Assembly: GCF_002150765.1 (NCBI RefSeq)
Contig: NZ_MUYM01000004.1
Span: 1-64,000 of the forward strand
Reading direction: 5' to 3'
Length of the DNA stretch: 64,000 nucleotides
Source of the DNA: Lentzea kentuckyensis
GTDB taxonomy: Bacteria > Actinomycetota > Actinomycetes > Mycobacteriales > Pseudonocardiaceae
Shown here: positions 56,426 to 64,000 of the stretch, piece by piece
Layout of the letters: every line of letters starts with the position of its first letter
How positions within the stretch are numbered: the stretch's first letter is position 1
Translations under genes and position numbers: made by a program
The notes under the pieces: model-generated
Database searches by the model: none
Told to the model about the DNA's origin: nothing
The model's input: the letters and a program-made list of their open reading frames with translations, nothing else

Positions 56426-57978
56426 TCGAGTTCGAGAACGTCACGATCACCTACGCCGAGCAGCCGGTGCTGTCGGGCATCTCGGTGGAGATCCCCGAGG
56501 GCGAGCTGTGCCTGGTCGTCGGCCGCACCGGCTCCGGCAAGTCGACGTTCCTGCGCGCGATCAACGGCCTGGTCCCGCACTTCAGCGGGGGCACGCTGGC
56601 CGGACGGGTGCTGGTGGACGGCCGTGACACCGCGAAGCACCCGCCGCGCGAACTGGCGGACGTGGTCGGGTTCGTCGGCCAGGACCCGATGGCGGGCTTC
56701 GTCGCGGACAACGTCGAGGACGAGCTCGCCTACTCGATGGAGTCGCTCGGCCTGCCCGGCGACGTCATGCGCAAGCGCGTCGAGGAAACCCTTGACCTGC
56801 TGGGCCTTGCCTCGTTACGAGACCGTCCACTCGCGACTCTGAGCGGCGGCCAGCAGCAACGGGTCGCGATCGGCGCGGCACTCACCGCCCACCCGAGGAT
56901 CCTCGTCCTGGACGAACCGACCTCCGCGCTCGACCCCGGCGCCGCCGAAGACGTTCTGGCCGCCGTGCAACGGCTTGTGCACGACCTCGGCATGACGGTC
57001 GTGATCGCCGAGCACCGCCTGGAACGCGTCGCCCAGTACGCGGACCGGGCCCTCCTGCTGCCGCAGGGCGAGATCGGCGACGTCGGTGAGATCCTGGCCG
57101 CCGCACCGGTCGCGCCACCCGTGGTCAGACTCGCGCGGGTCGCCGGGTGGTCGCCCGTACCGGTGAGCGTGCGAGACGCGCGGCGGGTCGCGGCACCCCT
57201 GCGCGCACGACTCCCGCAACCCACGACCGAGACCCGCGAACCGACCGCGACCGTGCTCGAAGCGCGGGACGTCGTCGTGAAGTACGGCGATGTCCGGGCC
57301 GTGCAAGGGGTTTCGCTGGCCGTCGGTGCCGGGGAACGCGTCGCGCTCATGGGCCGCAACGGTTCCGGCAAGTCGTCGCTGCTGTGGGCGGTGCAGGGCA
57401 GTGGCAAGCGCGCGTCCGGCACCGTGTCCGTCGGTGGCACCGACCCGAAGACGTCGAAGCCCGCCGTACGCCGCACAACCGTCGCGTTGGTGCCTCAGCA
57501 GCCGTCCGACCTGCTCTACCTGGAGTCGGTCGCGCAGGAGTGCGCGCTGGCCGACACCGAGACCGGTCGACCGGCCGGTACCTGCCGGAGGTTGCTGGAC
57601 GGCCTGGCTTCCGTGCCGCAGGACGCGCACCCGCGCGACCTGTCGGAGGGCCAACGGCTCGCGCTCGTGCTGGCCGTGATGCTGACCGGGGCCCCGGGCG
57701 TGCTGCTGCTCGACGAACCGACGCGCGGCCTCGACCACCCGGCGAAGGCAGCGCTCGCCGAGGTGCTCAAGAAGTCGGGCAGTGCGATCGTGCTGGCCAC
57801 GCACGACGTCGAGTTCGTCGCCGAGTACGCGACGCGGGTGATCGTGATGGCCGAGGGCGAGGTGGTCGCGGACGGCCCGGCGCGCGAGGTGGTCACCTCG
57901 TCACCGATCTTCGCCCCGCAGGTCAGCAAGATCCTCGGGCCGTGGCTGACGGTCGCCGACGTCGAGGCAGCGCTGTGA
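56422..57978 (+). CDS. ECF transporter fused A-A' ATPase
   Basis: A 518-residue fusion of two ABC ATPases. The first has GRTGSGKSTFL (Walker A), LSGGQQQRVAIGAAL (signature), LVLDEPTSALDP (Walker B) and the switch His in AEHRLE. The second has GRNGSGKSSLL, the altered signature DLSEGQRLALVLA, LLLDEPTRGLDHP and ATHD. It powers the importer with the T and S proteins. The ATG overlaps the T stop and the GTG of S overlaps its stop. Confidence 0.92.
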   Translation: MIEFENVTITYAEQPVLSGISVEIPEGELCLVVGRTGSGKSTFLRAINGLVPHFSGGTLAGRVLVDGRDTAKHPPRELADVVGFVGQDPMAGFVADNVEDELAYSMESLGLPGDVMRKRVEETLDLLGLASLRDRPLATLSGGQQQRVAIGAALTAHPRILVLDEPTSALDPGAAEDVLAAVQRLVHDLGMTVVIAEHRLERVAQYADRALLLPQGEIGDVGEILAAAPVAPPVVRLARVAGWSPVPVSVRDARRVAAPLRARLPQPTTETREPTATVLEARDVVVKYGDVRAVQGVSLAVGAGERVALMGRNGSGKSSLLWAVQGSGKRASGTVSVGGTDPKTSKPAVRRTTVALVPQQPSDLLYLESVAQECALADTETGRPAGTCRRLLDGLASVPQDAHPRDLSEGQRLALVLAVMLTGAPGVLLLDEPTRGLDHPAKAALAEVLKKSGSAIVLATHDVEFVAEYATRVIVMAEGEVVADGPAREVVTSSPIFAPQVSKILGPWLTVADVEAAL

Positions 57979-58817
57979 TCGCGATTCCACGCCGGTCGGC
58001 GATCGCCCTGGTGGTGTCCGGGGTGATCGGCCTGGCCGCGTTCACCTGGCCGCTGTTCGTCGCGCCGTCCAGCGACATCGCGCACGGCGGTGACGCGCCG
58101 TGGACGTTCGCGCTGCTGCTGCCGTTGGTGCTGGCGGTCGTCCTCGCCGAGTTGAGCGACAAGGGCATGGACTCCAAGGCGATCGCCATGCTCGGGGTGC
58201 TGTCCGCGCTCGGCGCCGCGATCCGGCCGCTCGGCGCGGGCACGGCGGGCATCGAGACGGTCTTCTTCCTGATGGTGCTGGGCGGCCGGGTGTTCGGCCC
58301 CGGCTTCGGTTTCGTGCTGGGCAACACCACGTTGTTCGCCTCGGCCCTGCTGACCGGCGGCGTCGGCCCGTGGCTGCCGTACCAGATGCTCGGCGCGGCC
58401 TGGGTCGCTCTCGGTGCCGGCCTGCTCCCGCAGTGGCGCGGCCGGGCGGAGATCGCGCTGCTGGCGGGGTACGGCGTGATCAGTTCACTGCTGTTCGGGT
58501 TCCTGCTGAACCTGTCGTTCTGGCCGTTCGCGGTCGGCGAGGGCACCTCGGTGAGCTTCGACCCGGACGCGTCCGCGGGCACGAACCTGGTGCGGCTGGC
58601 GGCTTTCACGCTCGCCACCTCGCTCGGCTGGGACGTCGGGCGAGCCGTCACCACCGCGGTTCTGGTGGTGCTGACGGGACCCGTGCTGCTGCGGACACTG
58701 CGCCGCGCCGCACGGAGAGCCACGTTCGAATTGGCTCAGACCATTGACGGCCGATGGGAAGGATGGTCACGCTGGTCCTCGGGTCGCCGCCCCTCGACTC
58801 ATGAGGAGGAGTCGTGA
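57975..58817 (+). CDS. ECF transporter S component (putative cobalamin specificity)
   Basis: A 280-residue membrane protein with about six helices, including an N-terminal extension and the core LGVLSALGAAIRPLGAGTAG and GRVFGPGFGFVLGNTTLFAS. The ECF S family is recognised by position and the small-residue-rich helix 1. Cobalamin as substrate follows from the riboswitch and the binding-protein-like genes, not from motifs. The stop overlaps the GH20 start (GTGA). Confidence 0.82.
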   Translation: MIAIPRRSAIALVVSGVIGLAAFTWPLFVAPSSDIAHGGDAPWTFALLLPLVLAVVLAELSDKGMDSKAIAMLGVLSALGAAIRPLGAGTAGIETVFFLMVLGGRVFGPGFGFVLGNTTLFASALLTGGVGPWLPYQMLGAAWVALGAGLLPQWRGRAEIALLAGYGVISSLLFGFLLNLSFWPFAVGEGTSVSFDPDASAGTNLVRLAAFTLATSLGWDVGRAVTTAVLVVLTGPVLLRTLRRAARRATFELAQTIDGRWEGWSRWSSGRRPSTHEEES

Positions 58818-60541
58818 GAACTCGGGTTCTCGCCGTGGTCGTCACCGTGACCGCGGCGCTCTCCGTGAGCGCGCAGTCGCAGGCCGCGGAACCGTTGCGG
58901 AGTCTCGTCCCGATACCTGTCTCGGTCCAGGCCAGGGCAGGCGTCACGCACAACCTGACGGCCGCCACCAAGATCTACACCGCCCCGGCCGCACGGGACG
59001 TCGGCACCTTCCTGGCGGGCGTGCTGCGGCCGTCGACCGGGTACGCCCTGCCGGTGTCCGACGCGGTCGGCACACCCGCTGACGGCATCTCGCTGCTGCT
59101 GTCGGGGGCACCTGGCCAGGTCGGCCAGCAGGGTTACCAGCTCGACGTCGCGGCGAACGCCATCGTGGTGCGCGCCAACACTTCGGAGGGCTTGTTCGCC
59201 GGCGCGCAGACGCTCCGGCAGCTGCTGCCCGCCGCCGTGGAGAGCCCGACCACGCAACCCGGTCCGTGGAGCGTGCCGGGTGCGCTGATCATCGACCACC
59301 CGCGGTTCTCCCACCGTGGCGCGATGCTCGACGTGGCCCGCCACTTCCACCCGGTCGCCACGGTCAAGCGCTATCTCGACCAGCTGGCGCTCTACAAGAT
59401 CAACTACTTCCACCTGCACCTGAGCGACGACCAGGGCTGGCGGATCGTGATCGACAGCTGGCCGCGGCTCGCGACCTACGGCGGCAGCACGCAGGTCGGC
59501 GGCGGCCCCGGCGGTTACTACACCAAGGCGCAGTACAGCGAGATCGTGCAGTACGCGGCGGCGCGCGGGATCACGGTGATCCCCGAGATCGACATGCCCG
59601 GCCACACCAACGCCGCGCAGGCCTCGTACGCCGAGCTCAACTGCACCAACCAGGCCCCGCCGCTGCGCACGGACATAGAGGTCGGCTACTCCTCGCTGTG
59701 CGTGAACAAGGACATCACCTACCAGTTCATCGATGACGTGGTGCGCGAGATCGCGGCGCTCACGCCCGGCCCGTACTTCCACATCGGCGGCGACGAGGCG
59801 CACGCGACCTCCGACGCCGACTACCAGACGTTCATGAACCGCGCCCTGCCGATCGTGCGGAAATACGGCAAGACCGTGCTCGGCTGGCACGAGTTCGTGA
59901 AGACCACGACCGACACCACCGCCATCCCGCAGTACTGGGGCACCACGACGTCCAACGCGACGGTGCAGGCAGCGGCGGCGCGCGGCAACAAGGTCATCAT
60001 GTCGCCCGCGAACAAGGCGTACCTGGACATGAAGTACAACTCCAGCACGCCGCTCGGCCTGTCGTGGGCGGGCTACATCGAGGTCCAGACCGCCTACGAG
60101 TGGAACCCCGGCACGCACCTGAGCGGTGTCCCGGAGTCCGCGGTCCGCGGCGTCGAAGCTCCACTGTGGACCGAGACGATCGTGACCGGGCGCGACATCG
60201 AGTTCATGGCGTTCCCGCGGCTCGGGGCGATCGCGGAGCTCGCCTGGTCGCCGTGGTCGACGCACAACTGGGACCAGTTCAAGGTGCGTCTGGGCAACCA
60301 GGGCCCGCGCTGGACGACCATGGGCATCAACTTCTACAGGTCGACCCAGGTCCCGTGGGACACCGGCGGCCCGCCGCCCGGCCCGTGCTCGCAGCCGGCG
60401 TGGGAGCGCGCGAAGGTCTACACCGGCGGCAACGTGGTCTCGCACAACGGCCACAAGTGGACCGCGCAGTGGTGGACGCAGGGCGAGGAGCCCGGCACCA
60501 CCGGCCAGTGGGGCGTCTGGCGCGACGGCGGAGTCTGCTGA
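58814..60541 (+). CDS. Secreted GH20 beta-N-acetylhexosaminidase with CBM5/12
   Basis: A 575-residue exported glycosidase. The signal peptide ends near AQSQAA. A GH20b N-domain precedes the barrel with FHLHLSDDQGWR, VIPEIDMPGHTNAA and the catalytic Asp-Glu pair in HIGGDEAHA. A C-terminal chitin-binding CBM5/12 (WERAKVYTGGNVVSHNGHKW) follows a Pro-rich linker. It releases GlcNAc from chitin-type glycans. It is translationally coupled to the ECF S gene, an odd partner for a vitamin importer. Confidence 0.93.
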   Translation: MRTRVLAVVVTVTAALSVSAQSQAAEPLRSLVPIPVSVQARAGVTHNLTAATKIYTAPAARDVGTFLAGVLRPSTGYALPVSDAVGTPADGISLLLSGAPGQVGQQGYQLDVAANAIVVRANTSEGLFAGAQTLRQLLPAAVESPTTQPGPWSVPGALIIDHPRFSHRGAMLDVARHFHPVATVKRYLDQLALYKINYFHLHLSDDQGWRIVIDSWPRLATYGGSTQVGGGPGGYYTKAQYSEIVQYAAARGITVIPEIDMPGHTNAAQASYAELNCTNQAPPLRTDIEVGYSSLCVNKDITYQFIDDVVREIAALTPGPYFHIGGDEAHATSDADYQTFMNRALPIVRKYGKTVLGWHEFVKTTTDTTAIPQYWGTTTSNATVQAAAARGNKVIMSPANKAYLDMKYNSSTPLGLSWAGYIEVQTAYEWNPGTHLSGVPESAVRGVEAPLWTETIVTGRDIEFMAFPRLGAIAELAWSPWSTHNWDQFKVRLGNQGPRWTTMGINFYRSTQVPWDTGGPPPGPCSQPAWERAKVYTGGNVVSHNGHKWTAQWWTQGEEPGTTGQWGVWRDGGVC

Positions 60542-60601
60542 GGCCGGGGCGTGATTCGGTGCGGGCGAATATCGTTCGCCCGCACCGGGTACCAGGATGT
60601 C

Positions 60602-61507
60602 GTGGATGCCCGAGTTGCCGTATTTGCACCTTCTCCTCAGCTCACCGTCACCGTCGAGGACCTCGACGGCGAGCCCGACGTGCACCTGCACGCGGGCGGC
60701 CAGGGCTTCTGGCAGTCGAGAATGATCGCCGCGCTGGGCGTCGAAGCCGTGGTGTGTGCGACGTTCGGTGGCGAAACAGGCCGTGTGCTGCGCACGTTGC
60801 TGGAAGGCGAACATGTCGACGTGCGCGCGCATGACGTCGCCGCGCGCAACAGTGCGTACGTGCACGATCGCCGTGACGGCCACCGTTCCGAGATGGTGGA
60901 GATGCCGCCGGACGCGTTGTCCCGGCACGAGCTCGACGACCTGTACGAGGCAACGCTGATCGAAGGCATACGCGCGGGCACGGCCGTGTTGAGCGGTCCG
61001 TCCGACGACCGGGTGCTGCCCCACGAGACGTACTACCGCCTGACCGCCGACCTGACCAGCAACGACTGCCGCGTGATCGTCGACCTGTCCGGCGACCGGC
61101 TCGCCGAAGCGGTGCGCGGCGGCCCGCACGTCGTGAAGGTCTCGCACGAGGAACTGGGCGAGGAAGACGTGCCCAAGCTCGTGCACAAGGCCCGTGACAT
61201 CGCTTCTTCAGGCGTGCACGGTGTCGTCGTCTCTCGCGCTGACGAACCGGCGTTGGCGCTGCTCAACGACCAGTTGTACTTCGTGCGAATGCCTCAGTTG
61301 CAACCCGTCGACACGCGCGGCGCCGGCGACTCCATGACCGCGGGGATTTCGGCGGGACTCGCGCTGGGTATGTCGTTGGAGGACGCGGTGAAGCTCGGCG
61401 CGGCCGCCGGTGCGGTCAACGTGACGCGGCACGGCCTCGGCAGCGGAGGGGGAGAAGCGGTGCGCGAGCTGGGCAAACGCGTGGAACTGGAGCCGATCGA
61501 GGAATGA
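60602..61507 (+). CDS. PfkB-family carbohydrate kinase
   Basis: A 301-residue ribokinase/1-phosphofructokinase-like protein starting at GTG 60602. The N-terminal HAGGQGFWQSRMIAALG is the PfkB substrate-binding signature. The C-terminal DTRGAGDSMTAGISAGLALG provides the anion hole and the catalytic Asp in GAGD. The sugar is unknown; hexosamine phosphates would fit the GH20 gene, which is inference only. surE starts 4 bp after it. Confidence 0.87.
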   Translation: MDARVAVFAPSPQLTVTVEDLDGEPDVHLHAGGQGFWQSRMIAALGVEAVVCATFGGETGRVLRTLLEGEHVDVRAHDVAARNSAYVHDRRDGHRSEMVEMPPDALSRHELDDLYEATLIEGIRAGTAVLSGPSDDRVLPHETYYRLTADLTSNDCRVIVDLSGDRLAEAVRGGPHVVKVSHEELGEEDVPKLVHKARDIASSGVHGVVVSRADEPALALLNDQLYFVRMPQLQPVDTRGAGDSMTAGISAGLALGMSLEDAVKLGAAAGAVNVTRHGLGSGGGEAVRELGKRVELEPIEE

Positions 61508-61511
61508 GCGG

Positions 61512-62267
61512 ATGCGCGCGCTGATCACCAACGACGACGGAATCGACTCTCCCGGCCTCGCGACCCTGGCCACCGCGGCGCTGGACTGCGGGCTCGACGT
61601 GGTCGTCGCGGCGCCGTCGGCGCAGGCCAGCGGCACCTCGGCGTCGGTCGTGGCCGTCAGCGACACCGGCCGCGTGGCCAGCTCGCGCCGCACGCTGCCG
61701 GGTGTGGACGTCGAGGCCTACGCGGTGGCCGCACACCCAGGCCTGATCTCGCTGATCGCGTGCCGTGGCGGGTTCGGCGGCAAACCGGACCTCGTCCTGT
61801 CCGGCGTGAACCTGGGCGCGAACGTCGGCCGGGCGATCCTGCACTCGGGCACGGTCGGCGCCGCGCTGACCGCCCACCTCAACGACGTCACGGCGATGGC
61901 GGTGTCGCTCGACGTCGGATTGGACGGGCCCGAACCGTTGTGGGACAAGGCGGGCGAGGCCGTGCGCGCGGTGCTGCCGGTGTTGCTGGAGATGCCCGCG
62001 GCCTCGGTCGTCTCGCTGAACGTGCCCAACATCGTTGACGTGCAAGGACTTCGCTGGGCCGAGCTGGCGAGGTTCGGCACGGTGCAGAGCCGCGTGGACG
62101 AACTGGACGACGGCGAGGTCGAACTCGTCCACGTGTACTCGGAGGAATCGCTCGTACCGGGCACCGACGCGGCCTTGCTGGCCGACGGCTACGCGACCCT
62201 GACGGCCCTGCGCTCGGTGGGCCGCGACGTCAGTTCGGAGCGCGCTTTGCCGGCCTGGCCAGCGTGA
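61512..62267 (+). CDS. surE: 5'/3'-nucleotidase SurE
   Basis: A 251-residue SurE phosphatase. ITNDDGIDSPG at the N-terminus holds the metal-binding Asp-Asp. Substrate-site elements include LSGVNLGANVGRAILHSGTV, and VVSLNVPN follows later. It dephosphorylates nucleoside monophosphates and some sugar phosphates. Coupling to a PfkB kinase suggests a balanced phosphate metabolism. The 3' end overlaps the converging small membrane gene by 38 bp. Confidence 0.93.
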   Translation: MRALITNDDGIDSPGLATLATAALDCGLDVVVAAPSAQASGTSASVVAVSDTGRVASSRRTLPGVDVEAYAVAAHPGLISLIACRGGFGGKPDLVLSGVNLGANVGRAILHSGTVGAALTAHLNDVTAMAVSLDVGLDGPEPLWDKAGEAVRAVLPVLLEMPAASVVSLNVPNIVDVQGLRWAELARFGTVQSRVDELDDGEVELVHVYSEESLVPGTDAALLADGYATLTALRSVGRDVSSERALPAWPA

Positions 62268-62559
62268 TCACGAGCCCGATCAACGCCGTCCGCACCTCGA
62301 GAAAGCTTTCGGTGGTCACGTCGTTGAGCGAAAAAGCCAGCGTTCCGAACGACAGCAGCAACAGAATCCCGTACATCCGCGCGAGGTCGTGCCGCCACGC
62401 CATCGCGACGCCCAGCGCCCCGACCCCGACCTGGATCACGTGGTAGTTCGGGTCCAGCCCGAACACGTCGAACCATCCGAACGCGAGCTGCAACAACCCC
62501 GCTGTCAGCGTGAGCACCTGCGGCCTCGTGAACTCGAACTGATCGCTCAACAAGGCCAT
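62230..62559 (-). CDS. Small membrane protein of unknown function
   Basis: A 109-residue protein starting at ATG 62559. About four hydrophobic helices are visible (VLTLTAGLLQLAFGWFDVFG, VIQVGVGALGVAMAW, MYGILLLLSFGTLAFSL, LIGLVITLA). It resembles DUF4383-type small membrane proteins but the match is weak. It lies 7 bp downstream of the DUF5313 gene and probably shares its transcript with the MarR regulator. Confidence 0.65.
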   Translation of the reverse strand: MALLSDQFEFTRPQVLTLTAGLLQLAFGWFDVFGLDPNYHVIQVGVGALGVAMAWRHDLARMYGILLLLSFGTLAFSLNDVTTESFLEVRTALIGLVITLARPAKRAPN

Positions 62560-62566
62560 TCCGGTC

Positions 62567-62962
62567 CTACCCTTCGGATTGCCGCCAGACCGCGTCGTAC
62601 TTCGCTTGTCGTTCGCGGTCCTGCGCGGCGTTTCGTTCTCGGCGCCCCTCGGTCGCCGACCCTCGTGGGTACCCGTACTTCGTGAGCCGGTAATCCACAC
62701 TTTCAGGTGCGTAGGACAACGCGAAGTACAGTCCTACAACGAAACCGAGCGCTCCGCACGCGATTGCCAGTGGCCACGCCGAGCCAAGTCCGTACACGAG
62801 CGCGAGAGCGATGACCGTGACCAGCGGCGTGACCTGCACCAGGCTCCGGATCGTGAAGCGCACCAACCACTTCGGACCGGTCACGTCCTCGAAGACGAAC
62901 TCGCGGTACTTCTGCGGCAGCCGTCCGCCCGCGTAGTACCAGACCTTCAGCGCGGGGTTCAT
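62567..62962 (-). CDS. DUF5313 membrane protein
   Basis: A 131-residue actinobacterial protein. YAGGRLPQKYREFVFEDVTG at the N-terminus is typical of DUF5313. Two helices (VTVIALALVYGLGSAW and IACGALGFVVGLYFAL) are followed by a highly charged C-terminal tail. Role unknown. Its ATG overlaps the MarR stop (ATGA). Confidence 0.8.
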   Translation of the reverse strand: MNPALKVWYYAGGRLPQKYREFVFEDVTGPKWLVRFTIRSLVQVTPLVTVIALALVYGLGSAWPLAIACGALGFVVGLYFALSYAPESVDYRLTKYGYPRGSATEGRRERNAAQDRERQAKYDAVWRQSEG

Positions 62963-63408
62963 CTCGTCGCCTTGGCGATCACCTTGTGCAGCACCTCGTT
63001 CAGCTGCGCGAGCTCCTCGAACGACATGTCCAGCTGCTCCACGACCTTGAAGGGGATCTTGAGTGCTTCTTTGCGGAGCTCCTGGCCTTCCGCGGTCAGC
63101 GTGAGGGCCAGCGCGCGCTCGTCGGTTTTGTCCCGCTGCCGCGTGACGTACCCGATGGCCTCCAGCCGCTTGAGCAGCGGGCTGAGCGTGCCGGGGTCGA
63201 GCTGCAGCGCGTTGCTCAGGTCCTTGACGGTGCGCGGGGACCGTTCCCAGAGGGCCAGCATCACCAGGTACTGCGGGTGGGTGAGGTTGAGCGGCTCGAG
63301 GATCGGGCGGTACACCGCGATCACCGTCCGGGAGGCCACGGCGAGGGCGAAGCAGACCTGCCGTTCCAGCTCGAGCGGGTTCTCCGGAATACTTGGTGTA
63401 CTAATCAT
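62959..63408 (-). CDS. MarR-family regulator, OhrR-like
   Basis: A 149-residue winged-helix regulator. The N-terminal LERQVCFALAVASR places Cys19 at the peroxide-sensing position of OhrR. The recognition helix is in LDPGTLSPLLKRLEAIGYV, and the wing is RQRDKTDERALALTLT. OhrR normally controls an adjacent ohr peroxidase gene, but none is present here. It may instead control the two small membrane genes behind it. A TGTAC/GTACA repeat overlaps its start. Confidence 0.88.
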   Translation of the reverse strand: MISTPSIPENPLELERQVCFALAVASRTVIAVYRPILEPLNLTHPQYLVMLALWERSPRTVKDLSNALQLDPGTLSPLLKRLEAIGYVTRQRDKTDERALALTLTAEGQELRKEALKIPFKVVEQLDMSFEELAQLNEVLHKVIAKATR

Positions 63409-63418
63409 TTGTGTACAC
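63396..63418. promoter_or_regulatory. Inverted repeat over the MarR start
   Basis: GGTGTAC ... GTGTACAC, with TGTAC and GTACA arms 11 bp apart, spans the MarR ATG. It is a plausible autoregulatory operator. The next 58 bp up to the GNAT start hold nothing else recognised. Confidence 0.4.
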
Positions 63419-63476
63419 GGTAACTCGCGGGCGCACTGCGCGCCAACCGGTGTGGGCGAGGTGACAGGATCGGCGG

Positions 63477-64000
63477 GTGATCGATTCCTGGGGGCAGGCC
63501 GTCGAAGACTGGGTGTGGGGCTGGGCGTTGTCCCGCGGCACCCCCGATCCCGTCACGGAGCCCGACGGCTACCGCATCGACGTCGGGCTGCCCGGCCACC
63601 AGGTGCGCTACGTCCTGCGGAATCCTGGTTCGGTTCGCCCGCGCGCCGCCGGACTCACCGAACCCGGCACCTGGCTGAAGGTGTGCGGCTCGCCCGCGCG
63701 GGTGCGGTCCGGGCTGGGCGCCGGCTGGACGATTCGCGCGCCCGAGTACCTGATGAGCACCCAGTTGGAGGACCAGCCGCCCGTCGCCGCTCCGGACCCC
63801 TACACCGTGGACCTGTACAGCACCGGTGACGTGCACGATGTCGTCGTCCGCGCCGCCGACGGCGAGTGTGCGGCGAAGGGACGGGTCGCGGTGCACGGCC
63901 GTGCGGCCGTCATCGACATGGTGGAGACCGACCCAGCGCACCGGAGGCGCGGTCTCGGCAAGGTCGTCATGGCTGAGCTGTCGCGCGTCGCCGCGGATCG
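63477..64000 (+). CDS. GNAT-family acetyltransferase (cut by window edge)
   Basis: An open frame of 174 codons running off the right end from GTG 63477. The N-terminal ~100 residues are a Trp-rich extension (WGQAVEDWVWGWALSRGTPD). The GNAT domain becomes visible at the end: AVIDMVETDPAHRRRGLGKV contains the acetyl-CoA pyrophosphate loop (RRRGLG). The acceptor is unknown, and the final part of the acetyl-CoA site lies outside. Confidence 0.82.
   Translation, partial: MIDSWGQAVEDWVWGWALSRGTPDPVTEPDGYRIDVGLPGHQVRYVLRNPGSVRPRAAGLTEPGTWLKVCGSPARVRSGLGAGWTIRAPEYLMSTQLEDQPPVAAPDPYTVDLYSTGDVHDVVVRAADGECAAKGRVAVHGRAAVIDMVETDPAHRRRGLGKVVMAELSRVAAD

Overview
The window is gene-dense DNA of very high GC content with mostly G/C third codon positions, many GTG starts and frequent 4-bp start/stop overlaps. 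This is typical of a filamentous actinomycete. A geosmin synthase, AfsR/SARP regulators, a conservon-type sensor module, a DUF5313 protein and an LAxTG sorting signal all fit a streptomycete or Pseudonocardiales relative (Lentzea/Saccharothrix-like). The genus is inference only. No rRNA, tRNA, CRISPR array, insertion sequence or prophage was recognised.

Layout. 1-12479: mixed housekeeping and regulatory genes, namely a two-component pair cut by the left edge, a DedA protein, furA-katG with a clear terminator, a divergent MocR/EamA pair, small enzymes, a penicillin-recognising lipoprotein, a membrane protein/XRE pair and an amidohydrolase. 12518-21403: an unusual cluster holding a GTP cyclohydrolase II variant, a catalytically degenerate pyruvoyl-tetrahydropterin-synthase homologue, glycosyltransferase, methyltransferase, flippase-like membrane protein, creatininase-family amidohydrolase, dehydrogenase, CDP-alcohol phosphatidyltransferase, RibD-type reductase and a membrane sulfatase-like enzyme. 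Together these suggest an orphan pathway from GTP to a decorated, membrane-linked product. 21413-27153: DinB proteins, a lipoprotein, an MFS exporter, a PAP2 phosphatase and a two-component system whose kinase has an extra C-terminal membrane domain. 27159-34203: an acetate-type symporter with its DUF485 partner, diverging from an operon that couples an OFA-type MFS carrier, a 35-residue partner peptide and CvnA-CvnB-CvnC without a CvnD GTPase.

34486-43500: three large ATPase regulators (SARP, LuxR/LAL, SARP) and a nitroreductase. 43998-52833: Uma2-family protein, bifunctional geosmin synthase, a P450-hydrolase operon, a DUF574 methyltransferase, a flavin monooxygenase and an unrecognised 521-residue protein. 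52885-60541: a cobalamin riboswitch followed by an operon of three secreted proteins and a complete ECF transporter (T, A-A', S), ending in a translationally coupled GH20 hexosaminidase. One secreted protein resembles the alpha-barrel domain of intrinsic factor/transcobalamin, and two resemble its beta domain. 60602-64000: PfkB kinase, SurE, small membrane proteins, an OhrR-like MarR regulator and a GNAT protein cut by the right edge.

Two systems stand out. The riboswitch-controlled operon looks like a bacterial split transcobalamin-type capture system feeding an ECF importer. The cluster at 12518-21403 contains functional equivalents of the first three archaeal riboflavin/F420 steps (FAPy formation, deformylation, reduction) next to lipid- and sugar-conjugating enzymes; its product cannot be read from sequence.
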